A stretch of DNA of 64,000 nt from Amoebophrya sp. A120 (GCA_905178155.1 CAJINV010000012.1:1926492-1990491); one strand, 5' to 3'; shown: positions 52,284 to 63,799, counted from the stretch's first letter. The notes: generated by a model from the sequence alone, not told the origin. Numbers and translations are program-made.

Positions 52284-54946
52284 TCAATCCGTATCCAGCA
52301 TCTGCACCCCAACAATCACCGAATACCCGAGACACAAGGAAAAGAACCGTAACAAAGGCTGCGTGGTCAGAACGAACTCTTCCGGGATCACTTCCGTATG
52401 GAAGCGTCAGGTTTGAAATCGACAAAGTTGAAATGATTTGTCATGCATAAAATGGATACCAGTCGGAAGACCAATTTCTAAGCGGCGCATGACAAATTTG
52501 CAGAGCACCGGAATCCAATTTGTCATGCTGTTTGGGCACAGAAGACTGCTTTTGTCATGCTCCTTTAGCAGCTCTATCCCCAACCCTAAATAGGCTCACA
52601 ATCTGCCTCACTTGCCATCCCGGCACGACAGGCGCTTGATGCATTGCATTTCATGCATGGCAAATCATTTCAACTTTGTCGATTTCAAACCTGACGCTTC
52701 CATATTCCGACATGCTGATGTACAACAACGTCCCCGCGGCGATCGCATTCGTGCTATGCATTGCAAATGTAATATCGCGCTATGGTAGAAACAGCATGAC
52801 AAATTCTTATTTTTGCAAAAGGGAGCGCCAAGTACAAGTTTGTCTGACAGTAGATTCACGTCAGAAAGCGGAAGAGAACTGAGTCATACATTACAAGAAG
52901 AAGAACCCGTACCACGAATACAAGCGCGATTATACTTACTTTTCCTCACCAGCATAGGTGCAGCCCTGTAACGAATCCAATGCGATTTCACTGATCAGGA
53001 TCCCGATCAAAATGCCCACTGGACTGGAAATCGCGAAAATGGACACAAACTTGTAGATCTTCGACTCCGGCTGTACGTTCGCGGTGGCGAACGCCGTGCC
53101 GATCGCGAACGCCGCGGCCCACTTGTGCGCCACCACGCAGAGGGAGACCATTGCCGCGGTTCGGAAGTTTCGCGCTATGCCGATTACAATCCCCTCAAAG
53201 ACGGAGTGGACGGACAGGGCCAGCATCATGATGTACGCGCCCTTGCCGCCTTTTTTCATCGATTTTCCATAGTCGTGCTGATGATGATCTTCACTGTCGT
53301 GGTGGTCCGAGGAGTGGCTGTGGCGGTTGTGGTGGTGCGATGAAGGAGGTAGTGGAGTAGCAGAGGAACCGTAAGCAATAGCAGTACCGTGGCCGTGCCC
53401 ATGGGACGGCTGTGAGGTAGAAGATGATGGTCCTCCTGCACAGTCCTCGTGGTCGCAACTAGATTTCCCTGAAGAGCTGCCACTCGCCCCAGAGGACGTC
53501 GAGGAGCCGGCACAGGCCGGTGAGGTTTTGCTATTTGTATTTGTTGTTCCTGCTACTTTCGCTGGTCCGGTGACATCGCGGCAATCTACTTCCGAGACCG
53601 AAATCCGTCTTGGATCGTTCTTGTTTTCCAACAACTCCGGACAGTTCTCATCCCCCGTGCACTTCGTGGCGTTTATGTCCGGGCAGTCTTGGTCCGTACA
53701 TAATTGTAGCTCGTCTCCTGGAGCCTCTACTTTCACCGCGTTTTGGTCCTCGGTCAAGAGTGGGAGTGACGGTGTTTTGGAGCAGCTGTTGTTCTTCAAT
53801 ACTGATACTGTACTATCGACAGTGCAGTTTTTGTCGGTGCAGGAAGTTGTAGACACTACTCCGGTAGTTGACGCTGTTGGTTGCATCGCCAAACCTCCTT
53901 CGTTTGCCCCTCCTCCTGCAGGACAGTTGTATTCCGGATCTTCGTTTGAAACTGCGGCACACGGGTATCCGTTGTTTTGTTCCATGTTTGTTAATGAAAA
54001 GTCACCATGTCCGTGTCCGTGGTATCGTGCTGCATTATCGTCCTCCCCATACTCGCAATCGCACAGCACACTCTTCGATGTGATTCTTTGTTTCAGCTTC
54101 TGGTGCTCACTCTCTTGCGTCTTTCCAAGAGACCCGATGACGCGCTCGCAGAACAGGATCAGCATGTAACCTAGCAACGGGAGTGAACTTTTCAGGGGTC
54201 AACATGTACTACTCCGACGCGCATCAGGTTTTCTTCAAAGATGCAATCCAATACCAACATGCATATGCAAAAATGGCTAGACGAATGACAAATTCAGAGC
54301 GTAGCTCAAAAAAAAACAAACCTCCTACTTATACCAGCAAACCCGCCCACACCGACGATGTTCAGTTTCGGGTTCTTCAACTCCGGAGCCAGCTCCATCG
54401 CTTCTGGCAGCAAGTGGTTAAAGGCCATCCCCAGAAACATGCCGGCGGCGCACACGTTGCATAAGTCAATTATGGACTGCTTACAAACCTTCGTGGCGTA
54501 GCGAACGCGGAAAATCGCCGAGCCCATGGAGAGAACGAAGTATCCTGTGCAAAAGTATCGTACTCGTAGTAATCGCAGTCATGCATTACAAATCTCGATC
54601 CCAAGGCAAAACAGCATGACGAACTCCATTTCTCATGCTGCGTGAATTTGTCATGCGATTTCTACTAGTACGATACTTTTGCAATGCATACGAAGATCAC
54701 GATCGCGACGATGAGCTGGAAAATCCGAAGACCGGTGTTGTTCGGGGCGGTGACGGTGGTGGTGGTTGAAATTGTTTGCGACATGAAATCCACACCATGA
54801 TCTTCGCTTGCTGTTGTACTCGTACCGGTAGGACCTTGATCAACCTGCTGCTGCATCTCCTGTAGCGCCGTGATGTCCTTTTCCGTGCCAGCAAACCACG
54901 ACAGGAAGGGACCACTCGGATTACGATCAACGGAAGCAGTAGACAT
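52284..54946 (-). CDS. ZIP (SLC39) family divalent-metal transporter, 607 aa
   Basis: Exons: 54691-54946, 54335-54540, 52957-54170, 52705-52754 and 52284-52396. Three introners and a GT-AG intron (54171-54334, TIR-less) close to 608 codons. TM2-like AAGMFLGMAFNHLLPEAM, the TM4 signature HSVFEGIVIGI and TM5 HKWAAAFAIGTAFA carry the metal-ligand His and Glu. The last helices are NAIAAGTLLYISMSEVIPEE and SLCLGYSVIVGVQML. The TM3-TM4 loop is about 250 residues and His-rich (HGHGHG, SSHHHNRHSHSSDHHDSEDH). It also repeats acidic Cys pairs (CTDKNC, CTDQDC, CTGDENC, CDHEDC). It likely imports Zn2+ or Fe2+ into the cytosol, with the loop as metal sensor. Confidence 0.92.
52397..52704. mobile_element. 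Introner, family C
   Basis: 308 bp, TIR TATGGAAGCGTCAGGTTTGA, TSD TTCCG. Joins LLYISMSE to VIPEEFVLT in the ZIP transporter. Confidence 0.95.
52755..52956. mobile_element. Introner, diverged
   Basis: 202 bp, left TATGCATTGCAAATGTAATA, right inverse TATGCTGGTGAGGAAAAGTA, flanks CGTGC and GGTGC. Pairing is weaker than usual. Joins DSLQGCT to NAIAAGTLLY within a membrane helix region. Confidence 0.85.
54541..54690. mobile_element. Introner, family A
   Basis: 150 bp, TIR TATCCTGTGCAAAAGTATCG, TSD CGAAG. Falls in TM1 of the ZIP transporter, joining LIVAIVIFV to LSMGSAIFRV. Confidence 0.94.
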
Positions 54947-55539
54947 CTTGGCTTTCTTAAGGTGTCGTGGTCTTCGGACAACCTACTTCTCGGCGAAGTG
55001 TTCGTGATCGTGGGGGGTAGCGCGTCGACGACGTCGTGCACGACCCTGTTGAAAAATGCAAAATTGTCTGACTAATAAATGCTGAAAATTCATCGTCCGA
55101 TAAAGATTTTCTTTCAGGTTTCAGGCCCACAAGGATCATGTGGAGAGACGGTTCAGCGCCCGATCATGCGCAATCGGTGTAAGTAATATCGACGATGAAA
55201 CGTAGCCGGGACTACAGAGGAACAACGAAGAACACGTCGATGAGCCAAAACTGGTTACACAGCAGGTACAGGAACACTTGTCCTCAAGCTGGGATTTCAT
55301 AAGACGAGTGCAGTTGTGCTACATTCTTGCTGAACTAGTAGAGCAGCTCTACTTCCGTCTATGAACTGTCCAAACGAGAATGAGGAACCAAATGCACATC
55401 AAATACGTACTTTTCAAATCGTACAGCAGAAGCCGAACTCTGTCTGAAAAATATCAAACTTTCAATACAGTGTCTCGACGAACTAATTTCCCGCAATGAA
55501 AGAGATTTTCGCGACAAGGCAAAAATCATCTGGCGTTTT
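54947..55539. other. Upstream region of the ZIP gene
   Basis: No gene seen. Contains the presumed promoter of the transporter; no motif can be named. Confidence 0.4.
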
Positions 55540-55712
55540 CGTTTTGAAACTAAAAAGTTGTCTACCTTCTTCATTTTCGATCTGATAGTTACTTTGTTGC
55601 GTTTTGAAACTAAAAAGTTGTCTTTCGATTGAGAGCAAAACTCACTCACCTTGTTGATCGTGAGAAAGTACTTTCGAAAATGTTGCGTTTTGAAACTAAA
55701 AAGTTTTCTTGA
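55540..55712. repeat. Three direct repeats of GTTTTGAAACTAAAAAGTT
   Basis: Near-identical copies start at 55541, 55601 and 55687. The last two extend left with TTGC and all extend right with (G/T)TCT. Spacing is 60 and 86 nt. They lie 75-245 nt beyond the stop of the coiled-coil gene, in its likely 3' region, so they could be 3' processing or mRNA-binding sites. Confidence 0.75.
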
Positions 55713-55784
55713 TCATCATTTTGACAAATAGTAAATACTGAAGACATCCCTGGATGGTGATGTCAAAGCGGAAATGTTAATTTT

Positions 55785-58700
55785 TCACTCCCTCGACGCC
55801 TTGCGGTCGCCTTGGTAGTCCACGCCCGTTTCCCCGGTACCGCCTACGGACAAACTCCCGCGGCGACTTTTGGACTGCGACCGGTCGCGATGTTCGGGTC
55901 CGCCACCTTTGGAAGAGGTTATAGCCTCCCCGTATTTGTCCTGCTGATGTTGCTCCACATTGTATTTGTTGTGGTAGTCTGCACTAGGGAGGTACTGCTG
56001 CTGCTGCGGGTGGTGCTGCGAGTGGCCTACTGGTGGTGGAATGAACCCACCTCCTCCTGTACTAGGACCTCCACCACCACCTGACGAGGCATACGACACG
56101 TCTGTCATTCTTGCCTCCGGCCGGAAGTATCGGTGCTGTGCCGTGGAGCCACTGGAATTCCTTGGCGGCAAGTACTGCTGCTGATAGCTAATATTCTCTC
56201 GATGCGCGGCTACAAGGTCCGGCGGTAGCTGTGCTTTGATGATTTTGTGCAAATCAGCAGCCATGGAGGGCGAGCGGGGGTCGATAGAAGCGGGGTAAGC
56301 GGATGCGGAGGAAGTACCTGACGGCATGGTATTGTGCAGGTTCACAATCCTCCCAGGAGCCGCTTCTGGATGGTTCGCTGCAACTACTCCACTAGTTGTG
56401 GTTTGGTGCAGCTGCTTCAGGGACATCCGGTTGTTACCCGCACTGCTGCTCGAGGAAGAAGTCATGTTCATGGTTTGCTCGAGATGTTGACTCGTCACAC
56501 CACTCCCGGTTGTGGCATTGGCAGAGACATTGGTGTATCCACCTGCTGCGCTCGTGATCATAGTGCTTGTTGGTCCACCTCGCACTACACTGGGCGACAT
56601 CAGGGCGGATCCGCCCACCAAGGGTGGCGGGTTTCTATTCCTCAACGGACTCATCGTCCCAAAAGTAGTAGAACTGTCGCTGGTAGAGTTGATGCCACCG
56701 GAAGCTCCTGCTGCTGCACCGATAGATCCTCGCTCCACCAAGGAATTCTGCTCGCTGCTTCGCGCCACGATGCTATTCCCCGCTTTGCTGTGAATCATCG
56801 CGATTTCGTTCCGCGTGAAATCCTATGCGACGCAAAAGAACCAGCGCACTTGTAGGAATCGCAGTCGTGCATGACAGATCTCGCTTATTACCACTCTCTT
56901 TCAGCATTACAAATTTCCATTTTTCTTCTGAAACAAACATTTGTGATGCAGTTACTACTTTGTACGATACTTTTGCGATGCATAAATGCAAAGCAGATTT
57001 CCGTATTTCCTCCGGGGCCATGTCTTTCCCTTTTCGTTTCAGCGCCTCCTTCAAATCCTGCTTATCCTGTGCAAAAGTATCGCACTCGTATAAATGCAAG
57101 TCTTGCATTACAAATTCTTTTCTTAAGGTAAATCCGCATTACAAATTTTATTTCTCACGCTGAGGGAATTTGTAATGCATTTATACGAGTACGATACTAT
57201 TGCATTTCATATTGCTCTTTCTTGGCCGACAAAGCCTTCTCCAGTTGCTCAATGAGCAGCGACCTTCCGTGCTTCAAGTTGCCAATTTGCGCACTCTGGT
57301 CCCGGATCACTTCCATGGCGTCGTCCATGGATTTCACGTCAACAGACTTGCTGCGGTCCAGGTCGTCGCTGTTTGTTGTTTTTATTTGTCACGCATACCC
57401 GACTGCACCTCATCAAAAACCTTTGCACCGTCGCCGCAAGCAGCTTCGGACGCAGGAGATCTAGGGTCAGAACCGCGAAAATTGGAAACTCAAGCTTTTG
57501 ATGATTCTCTTGCGGGTCCTTGCAACACAAATTCAAAAACAAGCCTGGTGACTACAGGCGCGACCGCATCAACAATTAATATTAAATTCCTACCTCGGCG
57601 TATTCAACCCATCTCCCCGTACTATTCCCGCCGCGAAATTTCCCCGCAAAGTTTCGTTTTCCATCCTCAACTTCCCTAGATCTTCCAACACCTTGCTCTT
57701 CTCCTCCAGTAGATCCTTTACCTTCCTTTCGAAATTCATGTTCTCTTCTGCCAGCCCCTTTGCGTGCTCCTTCGACAACCTCAATTCCTCTTCCACCGCT
57801 TCTGTTTTTGCAAAGGCGGAGAGCTGCAGGTTGGAAGCGGTTGTGGTTTCTTTCAGCAACTGCTTGTCTTTCGCGAGTTCCCCCTGCTTCACCCGGTTTA
57901 ATTCAAACTGCAGGTTGGTCTTATCCTGTGCAAAAGTATCGCACGGCAGACAGTCGTATTGCAGTCATGCATTACAAATCTTTTTCTTAAGGTAAAGCAG
58001 CATTGCAAATTTTACTTCTCATGCTGAGGAAATTTGTAATGCATTTATACGAGTAGGAGTACTATACGTTTGCAATTCATAGTTCTTCTGGCGCTCCAAT
58101 TCTTCTTGCTTCTCCCGGTGTGCACTAATGGTCGCTTGCTGTTCCTCGACGAGGGCAAATTTCGTCTGCAACTCCTTTTCCAGCGACTTTATCCTTTCCT
58201 TGTTCATCAACACTTCGTTCGACAAGTACTGCTTCGCCTCATTCATTCGGCTCTCGAAGTCCCGATGGGCTTGGCCGGTTTGCAGTTTTTCGTTCTTCAG
58301 ATCCTCCAACTCGTTGACCAAATCCTGCTTTTCACCGTTCGTTGTCTGCCGCAAGTCTTTCAACTCTTTTTCCAAAACCGCCTTTTGCTGCACATACATC
58401 TCGAATTCGACGCTCAAGCCCTGATACCGCTGCTCCTGCTCCGACTTGTAGTGGTTGAAATGTGCCTCTGCGCTCTCGATGGCTTTGTTTTTTTCTTCTC
58501 TTTCTTTCTCTAAATCCTTCTGCAAAGAAGACGCTTCCATTCTCTGCACACTCTGCACGTGCTCAATGTTGGCGGTTAGCTCTTGTTGCAGCTTCTGTAA
58601 ATTTAGTTTTTCTTGCTGCAGTTCTGCGGTCTTGCTTTTCAATTCTTCCTCCAGCTTTTCATTTATGGTCTCTGTCGTCTCGATTTGGTTCCGCAAATCC

Positions 58701-61700
58701 TTGATCTTGAGTTCAAAATCCCTGATCTCCCGGTCCTGGTTGTTTTTCAGATCTGCGACGTTTTTCAGATTCCGGTCCTGAATCTCTTCCACGACTTCGT
58801 TTTTTTCCGCCCGCAGTTGCAACATCTGCTGTTCTAATTGCGAGATGTTGATTTGCAGTTGCTGCTGCTGTTCCTTCGCTTGCAGTACCGTTTTGCTGTT
58901 CTCAGTTCTCTATGGACTGCAAAAGTATCGCACTCGTATAAATGCATGACAAATTTCCTCAGCATGAGAAATAAAATTTGTAATGCAGATTTGCCTTGGG
59001 AACAAGATTTGTAATGCATGACTTGCATTTATACGAGTACGATACTTTTGCACAGGATATTCTCAATTCCTGCAACTGGTTCTGCAACTGCAATACCTCC
59101 TCTTCCTTCGTGGTTGAAAAATCCGAAGCCTGCACTTTCTGTTGCTGCAACTGGTTGGAGAGGTTGGCGATTTGCTGGTCTTTCAGTTGGGTTTTTTCCT
59201 CGAGAGTATTCTGCTGGTCCTGGAGCTGGTTCTCACGGACAGAAACCGTTTCAGAAAGCAGTTTCTCGATGTTTTCTAACTCCTGAACTCTATTTACGAG
59301 CCTTTCCCTTTCCAACTCCAGTTCTCTCACAGTCGCAGCAGAATCACTTCGCAGTTGCAAAACCTCGGCCTCCAGGTTCGCAATCTCGGTCGACGCGGTG
59401 GTGAGTTGGTTGTTGAGTTTTGTCAACGCGGTTTCTCTTTCCGACAAAACTTCTGAAAGCTTCTTTCCCTTCTCCCTTTCCTCTTTCAGGGTGAGAGACT
59501 GCTTTTCCATTGCCTCCTCGTGGACTCTTTCTTGCTCTTCCACATTGTCGGCCTTGGTCTTTAACTCCAGCTCATGCCCCTCCGCCATCTGTTCTATTCT
59601 GGATTTCAACTGTGCCACGAAGTTCTCATGTTCCAAGCCGATCTGTTCTATCTGCGCTTCCCGAGCGGTGAGACTGTCTTGCAAATTTGTGGCTTGTAGT
59701 TTGAGATTTTCTTTCTCCCTTTCAAGTTCCTCGGCTGTGGATTTTTCGGTCGCTAAGTCCCGTTTCAAAGAATCCAGCTCCGAGAAAATTTGTTTCTTGT
59801 CGGAAGACAACGTCTCCACCGTTCTGCTGTGTTCTTCGCCTAGCTGGAAAATCGCGTCTGCGTGGTCTTCCTTCGCTTTTGCATTCGCTTCTCTCTCCGC
59901 TTTGATTTCACGTTCCACCACCTGATAATCTTTCTGTCCCGTTTCAACCACCGCTTGCAATTCCGAGATTTTTTCAGCGAGAAAATCTTTATCCGCAGTT
60001 CTAGTGGCTAGTTCGGTTTTTGCGTTTTCTATCTCCCTGACCTTCGCCGCAATTTCCTTTTCCAAACGCTCTTTATCCACCGCCATCACCGATTCCGCAG
60101 CTTCGAGGGCTTTCGTCACGTCTGCGAGCTTTATCTCGGAGTTGTTCTTTTCATTTTCCAACACGGCATTTTCCTCTTTCAAGCCTGCAACTTTTCGTTG
60201 CAGATTTGTCAAATCCTCATCCGTAGAGGACTGTAATTTCTGCAATTTCCCCTCCAGCTTCTCTACTTCGGTTCTCTTAACCTCTTCCAACTCACTGATT
60301 TTTCCCTCCCGGCTCGCGATTTCTTTCTTCAAATCCGAAATCTGTTCCGCGGTCGACGTTGCTGCGGATTCTTGATTTGTCAGCGCTAGTTGCAGCTTCT
60401 CTTCCGTTTGTTGCAGCGAAGAACTCAGCTGGTTCCTTTCCACCTCCCTATCTTCGCTTAGGAACTTCAACTGATTCTCTAACTCCTGCTTCAGTTGTAT
60501 TTCCCGGGCCAACTGCGCCTCGCTGTCCTCCAGATTTTCCTTTACCTGCTCGTGTTTTTTTCTCATCAAATCCACCTGCTTCTCTAACTCTTCAATTCGG
60601 TTCCGATCGGACTCGGTTGATAACAACTTTGCTTCTGCGATTTCCCTTTCCTTCACCTCCAACTCGACAATGCGGAGTGCGGTGGTTTCTTCCTGTGAGT
60701 GAACTATTTTCTCTTCTAACTCTGCTAGTTTCGTTGATAGTTCCGCGATTTCAGCTGTTAATTTTTGGTTCTCCTTGTCTTTCTTATCCTTCTCAGCCGT
60801 CAAGTCGGAGAACCTGGCAGCAAAATCGGAAATCGTGTTCGTATCCTCCGCCCTCGCGGTTTCCAATTCTAATTTCGCCTGCACTTCTCTTGCCAACTGC
60901 GCTTCAGAAGCTTCCAGATTCTCCTTCACCAATTCGTGCTTCTCCTTCAGCAGGTCTACCTGCCGCTCCAGCTCCGCGATACGGTCCGTATCGGCCTCGG
61001 TCGAGGTGGCTTTGGCTTCTCCCAGCTCTTTCTCCTTCCCTTCCAGCCTTGCTTGCAGACCAGCAGTCTCTTCTCTTTTTTCCTCGATTTCAGCTTCGAG
61101 CGATTCGACTCTTTTTTTGAACTCTGCAGCTTCGGCTGTTAAATTCCTACTCTCTTCTATTCTTTTCTCCTTCTCAGTATCCAAAGTAGCGATTTTTCTT
61201 TCACATTCCGTGATTTTCGCAGCATCTTTTTCCTTCGCACTTTCGAATTCCGCGATTCGTTGCAAAAGTGTCTCGGACTGCTGTTTTGCGGATTTTTTTT
61301 CTTCTGCGAGCTTTTCCGCTAGAGCCTCTCGCTCTTCCGATTCTCTCGCCAAAGAAGACTGCACGGCAGCCAGCTCGGTTTTCTGGTGGTTATGTTCTGC
61401 TTTTAAATCGGATAACTTCTGCTCCACTTTTATGCAATACAGATTTCCGTCCGTTGTGCAAGTGCAAAACGCATGACAAGTTTTAGTTTTCTTGCCAACT
61501 CAATATTTAGAGCTAGAGCATGCTGCTTGTCATGCTGAATACGCTTCACGGTTGATTTTGTCATGCAGAAACCGCACCACTTGTTCTTATACAACACGTA
61601 CAGGAATTTATTGTGGATAACTTCGTCCTTCTCCTTCTTCACTTCTTCTAACTCCTGCTTATCAACTGCAAAAAAGTCTGGGACTGGATGAATGCAGATG

Positions 61701-63799
61701 TTTGTGATGCAGGTTTTGCATGACCCAGAGTGTCTGGCATGCAGGACCAGCATCACAGGTTCTTCGAGAGCTTCACGATGCCTACTCTGCATGAGAAATC
61801 CGCTCTCACCATGCCCAAACATACACAACTTTTGCTCTTTGTGCAAGACAGATTTTTGTGTGATCTGAAATGCGCATCACAAGTTGCAACCTTCCAGACC
61901 CAGACATATTTGCAATGCACACTGCTCTAAAACTTCCAATGTCGCCGTTCTCGCTGCGGAAGCGTTTTCCATTTCTTGTTTCTGCGTCTTGAACTCCACT
62001 ACCTGCAGCTCCGCGTCGGTCAACTTCCTGGAAGAAAGTTCCGCTTTCTCCTTTGCCTCTTCGTATTTCTGCGATAATAAATCGGACTTTCGCATCAACT
62101 CCTGTATTCGATCCTCCGCCGCTTCTTGATCTTGAGACACGGAAGTTTTGAGGTGCTGGTACTCGGTATTTAATTCGGTGAATTTTCCCTCCAGCGCTTG
62201 TTTCTTCTGCGTCAGCTCCGCAATCTCCTGCTCTGCCTCGTGTCTCTTCTGTGTCGCGTCTTGCTCGGCAGATGCGAGCTTCTGCTGCGAAGCAGTAACT
62301 TCTTTCTCGGCGGTCTGCAGCTTGTCCTCGAGAGACTTGGCTTTTTCGGCAACCACAGTGTGATCGCGTTCGAGGGCTTCCTTTGTTTGTGAGGATGAAA
62401 TTTGATGTCTTCTTCACTTGCAGTTTTTCCGAAGATTCAAGCAGAAAATCGATGGTGCTCCTGGTTGTGCAGATCAAATCGCAAAAATGTCATGCGGATA
62501 AAAAACTACGAGTACTACGAACAGCTGGTTCAAATTTTATCTTGAATGGAAATGGATCTTCTAGAACTGTGAAACTAATACCCTCCGGTCCACCTCTTCC
62601 CGCCTTCTACTCTCCGCTTCCAGCACCTCCTGGTCCTTCGCCCCAAGTTTCGCATCCACACTCTCTTTCTCTTCCCTGAGCTGTTGGTTTTCCAGCCTGA
62701 TTGCGTTCAAGTTCTTTTCATACGACCCTTCGAGTTCTTTCTGCTTGTCCTTCTCGAACCCCACCTTTTTCCGCAGCTCCTCCCGCTCCTGCTTCACTTG
62801 TTTCAGCTCAACGCTATGCATTGCAAAAATGTCTGGGTCTGAAAAGTTCGAACCTGTAATGCGTGTGTCGCATGTCTGAAAAATTTGTATTGCATAAGCA
62901 GCAACTCAAGCGCCACACTTTCGTCATGCAAAAGCGCAGTTTGTAATGCCAATGCGTTCTGCGCATGACAAAGCGTTTGAAAAATTTGTCATGCTGCGCT
63001 GCACTTAAAAGCACAGTCAATCGTAACCATTCAGCATCACAAGTTTCCAGACCCAGACTTTTTTGCAATGCATAAACGCTGTTGTCGTCCAATTCGTCCA
63101 GCCTTTTCTTCACTTTCTCCAACTCAATCTCCCGCATCCGCAGCTGGTTCACCGTGTCCGCCAAGTCCGTCGAGGTTTCGCTGTGTTCCGCCCGTAATTT
63201 CTCCAACTGCTCTTCTGCGTCTTTCTGTGCGGTCAAGTGCACCGTGAGCCTTGTATTCAGCGTTTCTTTCTCGCTTTGCATCTGTTTCCGTTCCTCCACC
63301 AGCTGCTTGATTTCCTCTTGCAAGACGTCGACTTGCTGCAGCGATTGGCTTTGCCGCGATTTCGCATGGGAAATTTCGTCATCCCTCTCCGCGTTGGCGA
63401 GCTTCGTGCGCTCAATTTCATCCTCGAAAGCCTGCTTCTCGCCCTGACAATGTTGACACGTGTTTGTGATGCAGATGCTGACAACTCATCACACACATCT
63501 GGTACTAGTAACACACAAGAACATGATGTGCGACGCGACATTTACGCGGCAAAAAGAGTACAACAAGACGTCCTACAGTACAACGTACGTACCTTCAACC
63601 TCGTGATCGCCCCTTCCAACTCCGATATCTTTGCCAGCTGCGCATCCAGTTTGTCTTCCAGGTTTTTCAGTTTCAAATCTTTCGAGGCGACCGTATCTCG
63701 GAGCTTGGCGACTTCGCGGTTGCGCTTGATGAGCTCGCCCTCGAGCTCTTCCAGGTTCCCCAAAGCAGCGGAGGAGGAAGACATGCTGTGATGTTTCAA
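55785..63799 (-). CDS. Giant coiled-coil protein, 2024 aa
   Basis: Exons: 63593-63799, 63075-63443, 62582-62814, 61922-62380, 61620-61659, 59060-61430, 58082-58910, 57594-57921, 57212-57368, 56985-57062 and 55785-56823. Seven introners and three GT-AG introns (63444-63592, 62381-62581, 57369-57593) close to exactly 2025 codons. ATGs at 63799 and 63784 are both possible; the first was used. Residues from about 15 to 1680 are almost unbroken heptad sequence (ELEGELIKRNREVAKLRD, LEKEREEKNKAIESAEAHF). The last 340 residues are Ser/Gly/Gln-rich and disordered. The architecture suggests a golgin, centrosomal or structural tether. No motor head, GRIP or other end domain was seen. Confidence 0.85.
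56824..56984. mobile_element. Introner, family A, diverged left end
   Basis: 161 bp, left TATGCGACGCAAAAGAACCA, flanks AATCC and AATGC. Joins EIRKSALH to FTRNEIAMI in the coiled-coil gene. Confidence 0.9.
57063..57211. mobile_element. Introner, family A
   Basis: 149 bp, left TATCCTGTGCAAAAGTATCG, flanks CTGCT and TTGCT. Joins ALSAKKEQ to DLKEALKRK. Confidence 0.92.
57922..58081. mobile_element. Introner, family A
   Basis: 160 bp, left TATCCTGTGCAAAAGTATCG, flanks GGTCT and GTTCT. Separates QEELERQKN from the LQFELNRVK exon. Confidence 0.92.
58911..59059. mobile_element. Introner, family A
   Basis: 149 bp, left TATGGACTGCAAAAGTATCG, TSD TTCTC. Lies between QNQLQELR and NSKTVLQAKE. Confidence 0.93.
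61431..61619. mobile_element. Introner, family F
   Basis: 189 bp, left TATGCAATACAGATTTCCGT, right inverse beginning TATCCACAATAAATTCC, flanks ACTTT and ACTTC. Joins VKKEKDEV to EQKLSDLKA. Confidence 0.92.
61660..61921. mobile_element. Introner, family B
   Basis: 262 bp, left TATCAACTGCAAAAAAGTCT, right end mutated to GCACA, TSD CTGCT. Joins ATLEVLEQ to ELEEVKKEK. It is followed by a 40-nt exon. Confidence 0.92.
62815..63074. mobile_element. Introner, family B
   Basis: 260 bp, left TATGCATTGCAAAAATGTCT, TSD AACGC. Joins DELDDNSV to ELKQVKQER. Confidence 0.93.

Noticed and set aside
55540-55712. CRISPR-like repeat-spacer array
   Set aside because: Only three repeats, unequal spacing, no cas genes and a eukaryotic context.
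1108-63074. Elements as internally eliminated DNA (ciliate IES-like)
   Set aside because: Precise excision with TSD repair could also explain the frames, but no separate somatic genome is known in dinoflagellates. RNA removal is the simpler reading; DNA-level loss is not excluded.
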